Counted from the stretch's first letter, positions 1-8,122 are shown. The stretch: 64,000 bases of DNA from Bacillota bacterium (GCA_023391105.1 JAEWBO010000034.1:1-64000), one strand, 5' to 3'. Numbers and translations: made by a program. The notes: generated from the sequence alone by a model not told the origin.

Positions 1-158
1 TGGTGATGGGTGAGAAGGACGTGGTCATCCGCGTTCAGATATCCGACATGACACCGCAGGTGTTTGAGCCGGGCAAGGCGAACTACATCCATTTTGAGAT
101 TCCCGAATCGCTGATCCATCTGTTTGACGCGGAATCCGAAAACAATCTGCTTTATTGA
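1..158 (+). CDS. ABC transporter ATP-binding protein, C-terminal end (partial)
   Basis: Only the last 51 codons are in the window, read in frame 3 from base 3 to a TGA at 156-158. The end resembles the TOBE/OB-fold tail of sugar or spermidine importer ATPases (MalK/UgpC/PotA type): a beta-rich segment followed by the characteristic ending IHLFDAES. No Walker or signature motif is visible because the catalytic part lies upstream. The substrate cannot be told. A hairpin at 178-213 probably ends its transcript. Confidence 0.6.
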   Translation, partial: VMGEKDVVIRVQISDMTPQVFEPGKANYIHFEIPESLIHLFDAESENNLLY

Positions 159-177
159 TATTGCGTATAAGACACAT

Positions 178-213
178 AAGCCGGTTTCTCTCGCTTCATT
201 GAGGAACCGGCTT
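178..213 (+). terminator. hairpin after the ABC ATPase gene
   Basis: AAGCCGGTT at 178-186 pairs with AACCGGCTT at 205-213, 20 bases after the stop codon. Only a short T-rich stretch follows, so it is a weak intrinsic terminator candidate. The rest of 214-352 shows no gene. Confidence 0.5.
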
Positions 214-352
214 AGTTTGTCGAAAAACCCTACGGTTTTCCGCCAGTTTACCGATTTTGCTTGTTCCTCGCCAAACTCGAAACTACGCAAAACCGCAAGG
301 TGTGTGCTGCGCGGGCACAGCCCGTCTTGCCCACGAATTATATTTACTTTTT

Positions 353-823
353 CTAATGAGAACTTTCAATGGCGTTGCGCACTGCCTGCTTGATTTCCTG
401 ATAGCTCGTGCAACGGCATAAATTGGACTGAAGCCACGATTCGATTGTAAAATCATCAGGATTTGGGTGGTTGAGCAGCAATGAATGGCACACCATGATG
501 AAGCCCGGTGTGCAAAAGCCGCATTGATAAGCCTGACAATGAGCAAACGCGATCTGTATCGGTGTATTGGTCAGCCCCTCGATCGTGGTGATGCTGTGGC
601 CGATGGCTTCCACAGCCAGCATCAGACAGGATTTTATCGGCCATCCGTCCATAAGAACGGTGCAGGCGCCGCAGTCGCCGTTCTCGCAGCTGACTTTTGT
701 GCCCGTCAGGCCAAGCTGTCTGCGCAGAACATCCACGAGTATATCAGCCGGACGTACTGCCACTTCATACACTCGGTTGTTCACGGTCAAAGAAATGATG
801 CTTTTTCCCGATAACTTAAGCAC
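353..823 (-). CDS. molybdenum hydroxylase [2Fe-2S] subunit (xanthine dehydrogenase small subunit family)
   Basis: Iron-sulfur electron-transfer subunit of a xanthine-dehydrogenase/CO-dehydrogenase-type molybdenum hydroxylase. The N-terminal plant-type ferredoxin domain has the motif CENGDCGACTV followed by a fourth Cys. The C-terminal helical [2Fe-2S] domain has CGFCTPG and LCRC. About 156 residues, the usual length. I chose a GTG start at 823 because GGAGGG lies seven bases upstream in the message and the overlap with the preceding FAD gene is then only eight bases. An ATG at 853 would also keep the frame. It is last in a three-gene minus-strand operon and should pass electrons from the Mo site to FAD or an external acceptor. 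The substrate (purine, nicotinate or other) is not evident. Confidence 0.9.
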   Translation of the reverse strand: MLKLSGKSIISLTVNNRVYEVAVRPADILVDVLRRQLGLTGTKVSCENGDCGACTVLMDGWPIKSCLMLAVEAIGHSITTIEGLTNTPIQIAFAHCQAYQCGFCTPGFIMVCHSLLLNHPNPDDFTIESWLQSNLCRCTSYQEIKQAVRNAIESSH

Positions 824-1658
824 GGCTGTTCCCTCCGCTCTTCTTCGACTCAATGATGATTTTCTCCACGGTCTTTTTGAAGATAAAAAGACGATAATTT
901 GCCGAACCCTCCATGTTATTAATCACGGGAGCGGGTATCTCAGCGGCAAGCTGCTCCGAAATATCCGCGGCTGACTGATTGCCGTTTACCCTTGTATTAT
1001 TGAAGCGAAAAGGGTATTCGCAAAGGCCGCTGGCGGCAAGGCAAAGCTCTCCGTCTTGATACAGTGCGCATAACGATATCAAAGGATAGCCGATTTTTTC
1101 TGTCTTGGATTTCTTGATATGAAAATAAGACAAATTCGTGATTTGTTTATCAACACTCACCTTCACGATCAACTCGCCGGGAGCAAGCTTTTTGCCGTTT
1201 GAAAGCTCATCGACGATGGGAACGCTTCTTGAACCCATAGGGCCGAAAATTTTTATGATGCTGTCTGACAACAACAGCGGCAGCAAGGTTTCGTGATAAA
1301 TGATCGAACCGGCAAGGTTGCCGCCCAGCGTGAGCTTGCATTGTATGGTATGGTCTGCGACCCGGCTGGCTGCAAGGCTCAGCAATGGAAATAGATCTGC
1401 TTCCTGAATGGCGCTGAGCGTTGATGCGGCTCCGAAAATGAGCCTTGATCCGTCCGTACCGATACCGCTGCAATCGGGAATGTTTTTGATATCGATCACC
1501 GCATCTGCCCTAATATTAAAGACGCGGCTCATACTGATGATCTCAGTGCCGCCGCCATAGTAAAACGGTTTTTTCCCTTGGTCTTGAACAAAGGTATATA
1601 TGTCCATAGCTTCCTGCAAGGAATCCGGCAGATAATAATCAAAATCGTATGCCAGCAT
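816..1658 (-). CDS. molybdenum hydroxylase FAD-binding subunit
   Basis: FAD subunit of the same enzyme, of the CoxM/XdhB type. It begins with a YYLPDSLQEAMDIY segment typical of the family. YYGGGTEI near residue 35-42 matches the first FAD pyrophosphate-binding loop, and TLGGNLAGSI near residue 110 matches the second. I placed the start at the ATG at 1656-1658, which overlaps the stop of the large-subunit gene as TAATG and has GGAGG about nine bases upstream. A longer reading from 1691 would overlap the large subunit by over 30 bases. About 280 residues, normal for the family. Translational coupling with both neighbours fits a single heterotrimeric complex. Confidence 0.9.
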   Translation of the reverse strand: MLAYDFDYYLPDSLQEAMDIYTFVQDQGKKPFYYGGGTEIISMSRVFNIRADAVIDIKNIPDCSGIGTDGSRLIFGAASTLSAIQEADLFPLLSLAASRVADHTIQCKLTLGGNLAGSIIYHETLLPLLLSDSIIKIFGPMGSRSVPIVDELSNGKKLAPGELIVKVSVDKQITNLSYFHIKKSKTEKIGYPLISLCALYQDGELCLAASGLCEYPFRFNNTRVNGNQSAADISEQLAAEIPAPVINNMEGSANYRLFIFKKTVEKIIIESKKSGGNSRA

Positions 1659-3967
1659 TAATTGCTTCCTCCAGTCTCTACTGCGTTCCAAAGGCTTTCA
1701 AACGTAATGGGAAGTGAATCAAGCTGTACATTTGCAGCCTTGCACAGCGCGTTGGCCAAAGCGGGTGGCATACCTAGAACGCCATGTTCGCCGATTCCGC
1801 GCACGCCAAATGGCCCGCTGAGATTCGGGGTCTCAATGAATTCGGAAATAAATATAGGTCTTTGGCCATAGTGCATGATCTTATATGTTCGAAAACTGGT
1901 ATCTTTGAGTTCTCCGTTTTGGGCATATTCGTTGGCCTCGCGTGTGGCAATACCAAGCCCCATGTTCATGGCGCCGATCACTTGTCCCGCAGCACATTCC
2001 GGTTCCAGCACTTTGCCTGCGTCAATGACGGTGACAGCCCTTACGACCCGATAGGTATGTTCGCGTCGATCATATTCAACCTCCACAGCTTGCGCGCCGA
2101 CAGTCCAGTAAGGGCCGGGCTGTCCTTTGCCGGTCTCCTTGTCGATTTTGGACAGATGCCTCAAAACAAAGTGACCTCGGCCGATCACCGGACCGCCAAG
2201 CCCGTTACCCTCCGGCGTCTTCACGCCGAAAACGATATCCTTAAACGGCAAAGAAACGGACGGGTCTTCTCGAAGGTAAGCAGTTTCGCTCTCGATCACA
2301 ATATTTTCGGGCGTGCACCGAAGTGCGAGCGCGGCATTGGCTTTGAGCTGACGGAGGGCGTCATCAGCTGCTGAAATGATGGCATTACCCGCCATATATG
2401 TGGACATGCTGGCCACTGTTTTCCAGTGTTCGGGATGTGAATGGGTGTTGACATGCATGTTCATCACAACTTTGTTCTGATTAATCTTCAGACGCTCCGC
2501 GAGTATTTTGGGCAGCACCGTGGTCATACCGGGGCCGCATTCAATGACGCCGCAACTTAAGTTCACACTGCCGTCCGAGCAGAACATCACGACAGCGGAG
2601 GATGAAGCGTCGGTGGGGGAACTGGAGGTCTTGGAAAAGCACGCCATGCCTTTGGTACGCACAAGATGACGGCTGACATCAATCGCTGTTCCCTTTTCCC
2701 ACTCCATGATGTGCTTGACGCGATCGATGCAGGCGCCTAAATCACCATAATTGCTCAGAGTCACCTTGGTCTGCGTCGGCGTATAAGCTCCTTCCCGCAT
2801 AGCGTTCAAATGTCTTAGTTCTGCGGCATCAATATTTAGCTTTTCAGCAAGCTTTTCCATCGTGCGTTCAATCGCAAAAGTAGAGACGCCATGGCCAAAA
2901 CCGCGGAAAGATGTGGTGTATACGTGGTTTGTATACACACAAACCGAGTCGCATTGAATGTGGGGGATGTTGTAAGCACCGCTGCAATTGGCGGCAGCTG
3001 CTCTTGTCATGACGGGAGTGCTGTCGGTATAGGCGCCTGAATCAATGAATAAATCGGCTTGAAGCGCTTGAAGCTTGCCTGATTTATCCGCGCCCAGCCT
3101 GATATGCGCTTTGGCGCCGATTTTACAGGCGCTGGAATAAAAGCTTTCTTCTCGCGTCAGCGACACACGCACCTCTTTACCGCCCACTGCGCGGGATGCG
3201 ATATATGCCATGATCTCCGGGTGAGGGTTCACCTTGCCGCCGTACCCGCCGCCCACAAAAGGCACTTCGATTATGATATCGCTTTCAGACAGCTTGAAAT
3301 ATTGCGCTATCAGGGCTCTTGCCGCATGTGCGCCTTGCGATGCGGAATATATACAGATACGACCATTTGGCAATATTTGCGCCCGTGCGTTTCGCGTTTC
3401 CATAAAAGCATGATTCGCTTGGGGAATACAATATTCAGCTTCGACGATGACGTCGCTGCTGGCCCATCCGTAGTTCATGTTGCCTTTTCGAATTTTTGCC
3501 CGATTGGATATGTTTGAATTCATCTCAGGATAGATATTTTCACCATTATGCTTATATTGCATCAGGGTGGGATGAACGAGCGTGGCATTTGACAAAAGCG
3601 CGTCTTCGATGGAGTTGACGACAGGAAGCGGTTCATATTGGACTTTTATGAGCCTCGTCGCTTGCGCCGCCTGCCATTCCTCATCTGCCACAACGATTGC
3701 AACAGGCTCCCCAAAATACCGCACTTTTCCGATAGCCAAAACAGGCATATCCTCAAGCACTGATCCGGTGAGCTGCGGGCAATCTTGCCCTGTCACCACG
3801 GCGCGAACACCGGAAACCTTGCAAGCTTCGGATACATCGATAGAAATAATCCGTGCATGAGCGAAAACACTGGTTAATAATCTGGCTTGAAAGCAAGAAA
3901 CCAAGATGTCGTCATCGTTGAATCTCGCTTTTCCTTCAACTTTCAGCCATGCGTCATTTCTGATCAT
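1658..3967 (-). CDS. molybdenum hydroxylase large subunit (molybdopterin-binding)
   Basis: Catalytic subunit of the xanthine-dehydrogenase/aldehyde-oxidase family, 769 residues, full length. The N-terminal ald/xan hammerhead domain (roughly residues 10-120) starts with VEGKARFNDD. The Mo-cofactor domains follow, with GGGYGGK, RGFGHG and the C-terminal GVRGIGEHGV (family GxGE, where the Glu is catalytic). It is first in the operon and is followed by FAD and Fe-S subunits with 1- and 8-base overlaps. No cofactor-maturation gene (XdhC/MocA type) is beside it. The exact substrate cannot be assigned from sequence alone. Confidence 0.9.
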   Translation of the reverse strand: MIRNDAWLKVEGKARFNDDDILVSCFQARLLTSVFAHARIISIDVSEACKVSGVRAVVTGQDCPQLTGSVLEDMPVLAIGKVRYFGEPVAIVVADEEWQAAQATRLIKVQYEPLPVVNSIEDALLSNATLVHPTLMQYKHNGENIYPEMNSNISNRAKIRKGNMNYGWASSDVIVEAEYCIPQANHAFMETRNARAQILPNGRICIYSASQGAHAARALIAQYFKLSESDIIIEVPFVGGGYGGKVNPHPEIMAYIASRAVGGKEVRVSLTREESFYSSACKIGAKAHIRLGADKSGKLQALQADLFIDSGAYTDSTPVMTRAAAANCSGAYNIPHIQCDSVCVYTNHVYTTSFRGFGHGVSTFAIERTMEKLAEKLNIDAAELRHLNAMREGAYTPTQTKVTLSNYGDLGACIDRVKHIMEWEKGTAIDVSRHLVRTKGMACFSKTSSSPTDASSSAVVMFCSDGSVNLSCGVIECGPGMTTVLPKILAERLKINQNKVVMNMHVNTHSHPEHWKTVASMSTYMAGNAIISAADDALRQLKANAALALRCTPENIVIESETAYLREDPSVSLPFKDIVFGVKTPEGNGLGGPVIGRGHFVLRHLSKIDKETGKGQPGPYWTVGAQAVEVEYDRREHTYRVVRAVTVIDAGKVLEPECAAGQVIGAMNMGLGIATREANEYAQNGELKDTSFRTYKIMHYGQRPIFISEFIETPNLSGPFGVRGIGEHGVLGMPPALANALCKAANVQLDSLPITFESLWNAVETGGSN

Positions 3968-4115
3968 TAATCATTCTCCAATTTGCATATAGAAGTATTG
4001 TTTCCAAAATAGAAAAATGATATCTCGAATTATGATACCCGGGATGAAAATAAATCATTAGCATAAAAAACTCGATTTTGAGAAAAATAAAGGAAAACTG
4101 ATCGGAGGTAATTTA

Positions 4116-4394
4116 ATGGGCATTATTTCATGGATTGTTTTGGGTGCGCTCGCGGGATGGGTGGCAAGCATCATTATGAAAAACAACTCCTCAATGGGCG
4201 CTTTTGCGAATATCGCCGTGGGGATTATCGGTGCGTTTATCGGTGGATTGATCATGAACCTGATCGGTGCAAATGCAAACGTGACTGGTTTTACGCTGGA
4301 GAGCTTTTTGGTTGCGCTGCTTGGTTCAGTGATACTTCTGGCGATTATTAATCTCATTCGCAAGGGCTCGGTCACAAATAAAGAATCGAAATAA
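4116..4394 (+). CDS. GlsB/YeaQ/YmgE-family small membrane protein
   Basis: 92-residue protein of the transglycosylase-associated (GlsB/YeaQ/YmgE) stress family. Three hydrophobic segments (about residues 2-21, 29-50 and 62-80) are separated by Gly-rich turns, with the typical start GIISWIVLGALAGWVAS. A strong ribosome site (GGAGG, eight bases upstream) supports the ATG at 4116. The family is linked to general stress and cell-envelope tolerance; the molecular activity is not established. It stands alone and is followed by a perfect hairpin. Confidence 0.9.
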   Translation: MGIISWIVLGALAGWVASIIMKNNSSMGAFANIAVGIIGAFIGGLIMNLIGANANVTGFTLESFLVALLGSVILLAIINLIRKGSVTNKESK

Positions 4395-4414
4395 CAGAAT
4401 AATACACCCGGACA

Positions 4415-4443
4415 GAAAAGCACATTGATTTGTGCTTTTCTTA
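4415..4443 (+). terminator. intrinsic terminator after the GlsB-like gene
   Basis: A perfect ten-base stem GAAAAGCACA / TGTGCTTTTC (4415-4424 and 4431-4440) with a six-base loop, ending in a T-rich arm. Confidence 0.7.
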
Positions 4444-4665
4444 GCGTGCCGGATAATACCGCTTATAACAGCCCAAATGGATGAATCATATTGATGAAGA
4501 TGGTTTAACCCCTTCTCACTTCTCTGTTCGCCGTGCTTGTGATGAAGATCGTCGGAAAGCTTGTGGTCTTCCTTAAGCTCTTTTTCTGTATTTTTACTCT
4601 TGACTTCTTCAAACTTCGTCATATATCTTATAAAAAGCACTTTTTATAGATAAGGCGGATTGAAT

Positions 4666-4893
4666 ATGCAAGATTACAGAGAAAAAATATATGATGATAC
4701 ATTTAACAATGTTTGCAAGGAAATAGGTCTCAGAAAACAAAATGACCCCAAGTTTACCAAGGAAGAGCTGGAAGGGGTTCTTAGGAGTCTGTATGTTGAC
4801 CAGGGCAACGACTGGGACGGCAGGGGAGAAATAAGGGATATCATTAATGATGCCACGATATCTGCGTGCGAGCTTGTGCTAGCAGAATGGTGA
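4666..4893 (+). CDS. small conserved hypothetical protein
   Basis: 75-residue acidic soluble protein with no signal peptide or membrane segment. The second half has a dense conserved-looking core (LYVDQGNDWDGRGE, then a helix DIINDATISACELVLAEW). I recall similar short proteins in Clostridia but no function. The ATG at 4666 has AAGGCGG about eight bases upstream. A TTG at 4660 is possible but sits too close to that site. Confidence 0.65.
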   Translation: MQDYREKIYDDTFNNVCKEIGLRKQNDPKFTKEELEGVLRSLYVDQGNDWDGRGEIRDIINDATISACELVLAEW

Positions 4894-4980
4894 TAACCAA
4901 ATCTGTAGAGAAAGTATTCTTTAATTTCAATCATTAGAGAGTGACTGCAATATTATCCTGCCAGCGACCCAAAACTTGAT

Positions 4981-5007
4981 AAAAAAAGAAGAGCATTGTT
5001 GCCCTTC
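4981..5007 (-). terminator. intrinsic terminator of the spore-protein gene
   Basis: On the minus strand GAAGGGC (5107-side arm at 5101-5107 shifted to 5001-5007) pairs with GCTCTTC (4988-4994) around a six-base loop and is followed by seven T residues. It lies eleven bases after the stop codon of the small acid-soluble spore protein. Confidence 0.75.
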
Positions 5008-5017
5008 CTTTGGGTGT

Positions 5018-5227
5018 TTAGTAGCGCTGTTGATTTCCCATGTTGCTTTCCGCTTGCTGTATCATCTTTTTGACCATGTTTCCGCCAACGCGGCCCGCAT
5101 CTTTGGAGGAAATTCCTCCGTTGTAACCATCCTGAAGTTTCACGCCAACTTCTCCGGCAACTTCATATTTCATCTTATTAAGATAATCCTTAGCCTGAGG
5201 AACAACGTGTTGGTTAGATCTAGACAT
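5018..5227 (-). CDS. alpha/beta-type small acid-soluble spore protein (SASP)
   Basis: 69-residue DNA-binding spore protein that coats and protects DNA in dormant spores and is degraded by the GPR protease at germination. The GPR-site region KYEVAGEVGV and the C-terminal block GGISSKDAGRVGGNMVKKMI, both hallmarks of the family, are present. The start is fixed by an excellent ribosome site (AAGGAGGTGAT) just upstream. Expression is expected in the forespore (sigma G), though I did not identify the promoter. It is good evidence that the organism forms endospores. Confidence 0.95.
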   Translation of the reverse strand: MSRSNQHVVPQAKDYLNKMKYEVAGEVGVKLQDGYNGGISSKDAGRVGGNMVKKMIQQAESNMGNQQRY

Positions 5228-5441
5228 AAAATATCACCTCCTTGTCAATATTTTGTCCGCAATAGGCTATATAAATGCGTGGAAAAAATAATCATATAGG
5301 CATTTACATGTCTTGAAAACTAATCAAATTCTTAAGAGATAATAATCAATATTTTACGCACCAAATTTCTGCCAAATTCGTAATGTACAAATAGAGATAG
5401 AAATCAAAAAAGCTCAATAAAAATAGGAGGAAATAATTATT

Positions 5442-5642
5442 ATGGGATTTCAAGGCGGGTTCGGATCCGGTAACTGTTGTTGTTTGATCATCATTATTAT
5501 CTTATGCTGCTGCTGCGGCGGCTTTGGCGGCGGTGTCGACGCGGGATTTGGTGGCTTTGGCGGTAATAACTGTTGCTGTTTGATCATTATCTTAATACTA
5601 TGCTGCTGCTGCGGAGGCGGATTTTCGGGCGCACAGTGCTAA
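5442..5642 (+). CDS. Cys/Gly-rich hydrophobic miniprotein with an internal duplication
   Basis: 66 residues made of two copies of one unit: Asn, three Cys, a Leu/Ile run, four Cys, then a Gly/Phe-rich tail. There are about 15 Cys in all. A strong ribosome site (AGGAGG, 11 bases upstream) and a terminator directly after the gene show that it is expressed as its own unit. The layout recalls short hydrophobic Gly-rich spore proteins of the YjcZ type, but the Cys blocks are different. Function unknown. Possibilities are a cross-linked spore-coat or membrane component, or metal binding. It lies beside the SASP gene, on the other strand. Confidence 0.75.
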   Translation: MGFQGGFGSGNCCCLIIIIILCCCCGGFGGGVDAGFGGFGGNNCCCLIIILILCCCCGGGFSGAQC

Positions 5643-5695
5643 ACATACAGAAGGCTTAAATTAGCTTCTCGCAAGTTTATACATGATTTTTTTTG

Positions 5696-5720
5696 AGGGT
5701 GCTAAAGCCCTCTTTTTTTA
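5696..5720 (+). terminator. intrinsic terminator after the Cys/Gly-rich gene
   Basis: GAGGGT pairs with GCCCTC around a six-base loop (5696-5713), followed by seven T residues. Confidence 0.8.
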
Positions 5721-5895
5721 TTCCAACGTCACCGCCCAACTGTCCGAAAAATCACGAAAATCAGACCGATTTGTTTTTCATTTTGAGAATAGCGATAAAT
5801 AGGAAGGAATCTGATTTATAAATTTCTTTAAATGTCATATATTCAGTGACAGGCAGAGGGATTAGCTATATACAGTTCCAAAAACCGGGAGATCA

Positions 5896-6214
5896 ATGAT
5901 TAAGAAAACAATTAAAAAATTTATATTAATGATAGCGGGTTTAATATCCCTGATTATGGGTTTTAACGGTATTTTATACCTTTGCTTCCGACTACTCCTT
6001 TTTTACTGCTTGCGGCATACTGTTTTTTGTGTAGTTCAAAACGCCTGTATAATTGGTTAATTAATTACAAAGTATTTGGACGATATATTCGTGATTTTCT
6101 TGAGTAAAAAGAAATAAAGGGCAAAGCGAAAATTTCTTGTCCGATACTATTATGGGTTTCAATAGCAATATCAATTATTCTTATTAATCTTATATACAGG
6201 GCATCGATATCTTT
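5896..6214 (+). pseudogene. decayed DUF454 (YbaN-like) membrane protein gene
   Basis: The reading begins MIKKTIKKF at an ATG at 5896 with GGGAG upstream. It then needs a one-base frame change near 5982 (a shortened T run) to continue as LPTTPFLLLAAYCFL and onwards through SSKRLYNWL and KVFGRYIRDFLE. That is the classic DUF454/YbaN pattern. After DFLE comes an in-frame TAA at 6105-6107, beyond which the family pattern resumes (ILLWVSIAISIILI). So there are at least one frameshift and one nonsense change, and the end merges into the convergent signal-peptidase gene. Not translatable as a whole; either decay or two sequencing errors. Confidence 0.75.
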
Positions 6215-6217
6215 TGG

Positions 6218-6958
6218 TTATTCATATTCTTCTTCAGTTTCTATAGGCTTTGGATTCGCAGTCGATTCGGATGGCACTGTCGGTTTGGGAGACTCTGCCG
6301 GTTCGGGCGGTGCAGTCGGTTCGGGTGATGCAATCGGTTCGGGTGATGCAATCGGTTCGAGTGGTGCAGTCGGTTCCGGAGGTGCAATCAGTTCCGGAGA
6401 CTCTGACAGCATAGGAGTAGCAGAAATAGCTTCCCATTCGCCGGCAGCCAGATTTGCCTGCAATGTTTCAGTGTCCTTTAACCAAGCGCCAGTATCTTGA
6501 ACAAACAATCCCTTCATCCAAACAATAAAATGACCAATTACGGGAATCCTGGTAATATATTTTGTGGTTACCTTTTCTAGTTTCCATCCGTCTGACCAAA
6601 CATCCGCTTCTTCATTGGCATCACCTTTGGTGACAAACTCGCCATCCTCTTTTATCTCTACGACGCGGTGCGTCAATAGCTCGCGATTTTTTGTTTGAAA
6701 AGTGACGATATCTCCAACTTTAACTTGGTCAGAATCCACCTTGACAATCATGATTAGATCACCGCTATAGAAAACAGGAGACATACTGTCACTTGTCACC
6801 AATATAAGCTTATATAGACTATTGTTAACTCCGGCGCCATAAGCGACAAAGGCTAAAAATAAAACCAATAGACTTATTACAGTAAGCAGCACTATTTTTA
6901 TTATTGATGTCTTTTTCTCTGAAGTCTTTGTTTCTTTTTTTACTTCTGTGTTTTCCAA
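6218..6958 (-). CDS. SipW-like signal peptidase I with a Pro-rich tail
   Basis: Membrane signal peptidase (family S26B, SipW/archaeal-eukaryotic type) expected to release TasA/CalY-like proteins. There is one N-terminal membrane segment (residues about 19-43). The nucleophile is Ser58 in TSDSMSP, and His97 in LLTHR replaces the usual Lys, the SipW hallmark. A second hydrophobic stretch follows GHFIVWMKG. The C-terminal ~55 residues are an unusual PEPxA/S repeat tail. I chose the TTG start at 6958 because AAAAGGAG lies nine bases upstream; an ATG at 7009 has no ribosome site. A GEMM riboswitch lies upstream and the probable substrate gene is at 7418-8122. Confidence 0.9.
   Translation of the reverse strand: MENTEVKKETKTSEKKTSIIKIVLLTVISLLVLFLAFVAYGAGVNNSLYKLILVTSDSMSPVFYSGDLIMIVKVDSDQVKVGDIVTFQTKNRELLTHRVVEIKEDGEFVTKGDANEEADVWSDGWKLEKVTTKYITRIPVIGHFIVWMKGLFVQDTGAWLKDTETLQANLAAGEWEAISATPMLSESPELIAPPEPTAPLEPIASPEPIASPEPTAPPEPAESPKPTVPSESTANPKPIETEEEYE
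6284..6400. repeat. 18-base tandem repeats coding the PEP tail
   Basis: About six imperfect copies of an 18-base unit of the type GGTTCGGGTGATGCAATC (plus strand). On the minus strand they encode hexapeptides such as SPEPIA and PPEPTA in the tail of the signal peptidase. Confidence 0.75.
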
Positions 6959-7054
6959 GACAAACAGCTCCTTTTGATTATGGAAGGCGGGCGGGCAATA
7001 AGTTATCACCTCATCAAACTGCCCTTGCTTTCTCTATTAACCGATCTTCGTATT

Positions 7055-7134
7055 TGAGGCGGCCGAACCGTCATGGAAAGTGTTTAGACTTTGGGCTTTG
7101 CGTCCCGTCTTTCGCCAAGTTTGCTTTTTACTCT
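7055..7134 (-). ncRNA. cyclic-di-GMP-I (GEMM) riboswitch upstream of the sipW-like gene
   Basis: On the minus strand the order GCAAAC, a GAAA tetraloop, GGGACGCAAAGCC, CTAA, CCATGACGG, then GGCCGCC matches the conserved core of the c-di-GMP-I aptamer (GEMM RNA). The GTC/GAC arms form the second hairpin. It lies about 100 bases before the TTG start of the signal-peptidase gene. Between them GGGCA and TGCCC can form a hairpin without a clear T run, so I cannot tell whether control is by termination or by translation. The second messenger controls the motile-sessile switch, which fits a matrix-protein export gene. Confidence 0.8.
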
Positions 7135-7181
7135 GCACACTTGTCATTTTTGTTATTATATTATCGTGTGTTAACACTACA

Positions 7182-7193
7182 TGTAAATGACAT
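7182..7193 (-). promoter_or_regulatory. TGTCATTTA-type motif upstream of the sipW-like gene
   Basis: Minus-strand ATGTCATTTACA. The same 12-mer recurs upstream of the tasA-like gene (8234-8245), with a second copy of its core at 8254-8262. At this site the core extends to a palindrome, TAAATG-A-CATTTA. Possible shared operator; the regulator is unknown. Confidence 0.45.
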
Positions 7194-7314
7194 TTAGTGT
7201 ATTATCATCGCTTGTTTTGGCGTTTCTTGCACACAATAACCTGATGTGTCATGGCAGCTGCGAAAGACTGAAGCATGGCGATGGATTCCGTTAATCTCGT
7301 TACTTCACTCAAAT

Positions 7315-7357
7315 AAAGAAGCGGGACTTACCGCAAAAACCAGCGAGTCCCGTTTTT
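7315..7357 (-). terminator. terminator after the tasA-like gene (possibly bidirectional)
   Basis: CGGGACT (7322-7328) and AGTCCCG (7346-7352) form a seven-base stem, with T-rich sequence on both flanks. The only upstream gene in range is the minus-strand tasA-like gene, so it should end that transcript before the riboswitch. Confidence 0.65.
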
Positions 7358-7417
7358 ATCTCTACTTATACACTACTGATAAGTATGGTTAATTCCCAAA
7401 GCCAGCGCTTTTATAGT

Positions 7418-8122
7418 TTATTTAAAATCTGGTGTCTGGCCCAATAGGAATGTTATATCTAGCGTAAATGAATCTCCCATAGCCAGGTTGTCAAGATGAG
7501 GCATTTTATGATCTTGAGTCCACGGTGTAGCCGGCGGATAATCCGCAGGATACCAGTCAAGATGTGCCACAAGCTTAAGCTCAGATTCTGCAGGCATCAG
7601 TCTTTTAATCATTTTTTTTGTGGGTAAACCTGCAGGTTTTCCGTTGTAGACGAGATAATCATCCGCGGCAAAGTATTTACCATCATCATTAAGGTCAAAG
7701 AAAAGCGCCAGGTAAGCCCTATCAACAAGTTCTCCCTTATTATCAGTTGTATCTCCGGCTTCTTCTTCAGGCTCCAAAATACCATTTTCAAAGCTTGTTA
7801 GCACAATGCTGCTCAAGTCAAGATATCCGTCAATACTGCCGGTATTCTTCAGCAAAAACGTCCGTACCAGCTGAGGCGTACTTGTATTATTCGGCACCAT
7901 ATTGTCAACTTCAAACTTGACAACATTTACGTCATCGTCGTCAATTTTGAGATCCAGTGACCCGGCCGTAATAGTGTTGCCCTTTGATGTCTCCGCATCA
8001 AAGAACCAGGCTCCGGTTGTCAGGGCTGATACCGTTCCCGCCAAAACCAGTGAGAAAGCGAGAGCCATTGCGGTAAATCCTAATATTCTTTTTTTCGTCA
8101 GTGTAACTCCTTTGATTTTCAT
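7418..8122 (-). CDS. TasA/CalY-like secreted protein (SipW-dependent type)
   Basis: 234-residue exported protein of the TasA/camelysin family. A basic N-terminus (KIKGVTLTKKR) precedes a hydrophobic signal segment ending in AGTVSALTTGAWF. The family signature follows: AWFFDAETSKGN, then TAGSLDLKI. The rest is an acidic beta-sandwich-like domain. Start ATG 8122 has AAGGAAG upstream; an upstream ATG at 8167 has no ribosome site. Family members form matrix fibres in Bacillus or act as surface proteases. With the SipW-like peptidase downstream on the same strand, a processed matrix-fibre subunit is the likeliest role, which is an inference. Confidence 0.88.
   Translation of the reverse strand: MKIKGVTLTKKRILGFTAMALAFSLVLAGTVSALTTGAWFFDAETSKGNTITAGSLDLKIDDDDVNVVKFEVDNMVPNNTSTPQLVRTFLLKNTGSIDGYLDLSSIVLTSFENGILEPEEEAGDTTDNKGELVDRAYLALFFDLNDDGKYFAADDYLVYNGKPAGLPTKKMIKRLMPAESELKLVAHLDWYPADYPPATPWTQDHKMPHLDNLAMGDSFTLDITFLLGQTPDFK

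Noticed and set aside
4326..4640. Minus-strand reading frame of 104 codons after the GlsB-like gene
   Set aside because: It has no ribosome site, overlaps the end of the GlsB-like gene and its terminator, and shows no family pattern.
6285..6500. Plus-strand Gly/Ser repeat frame
   Set aside because: It is the antisense of the PEP-repeat tail of the signal peptidase; the repeat explains it.
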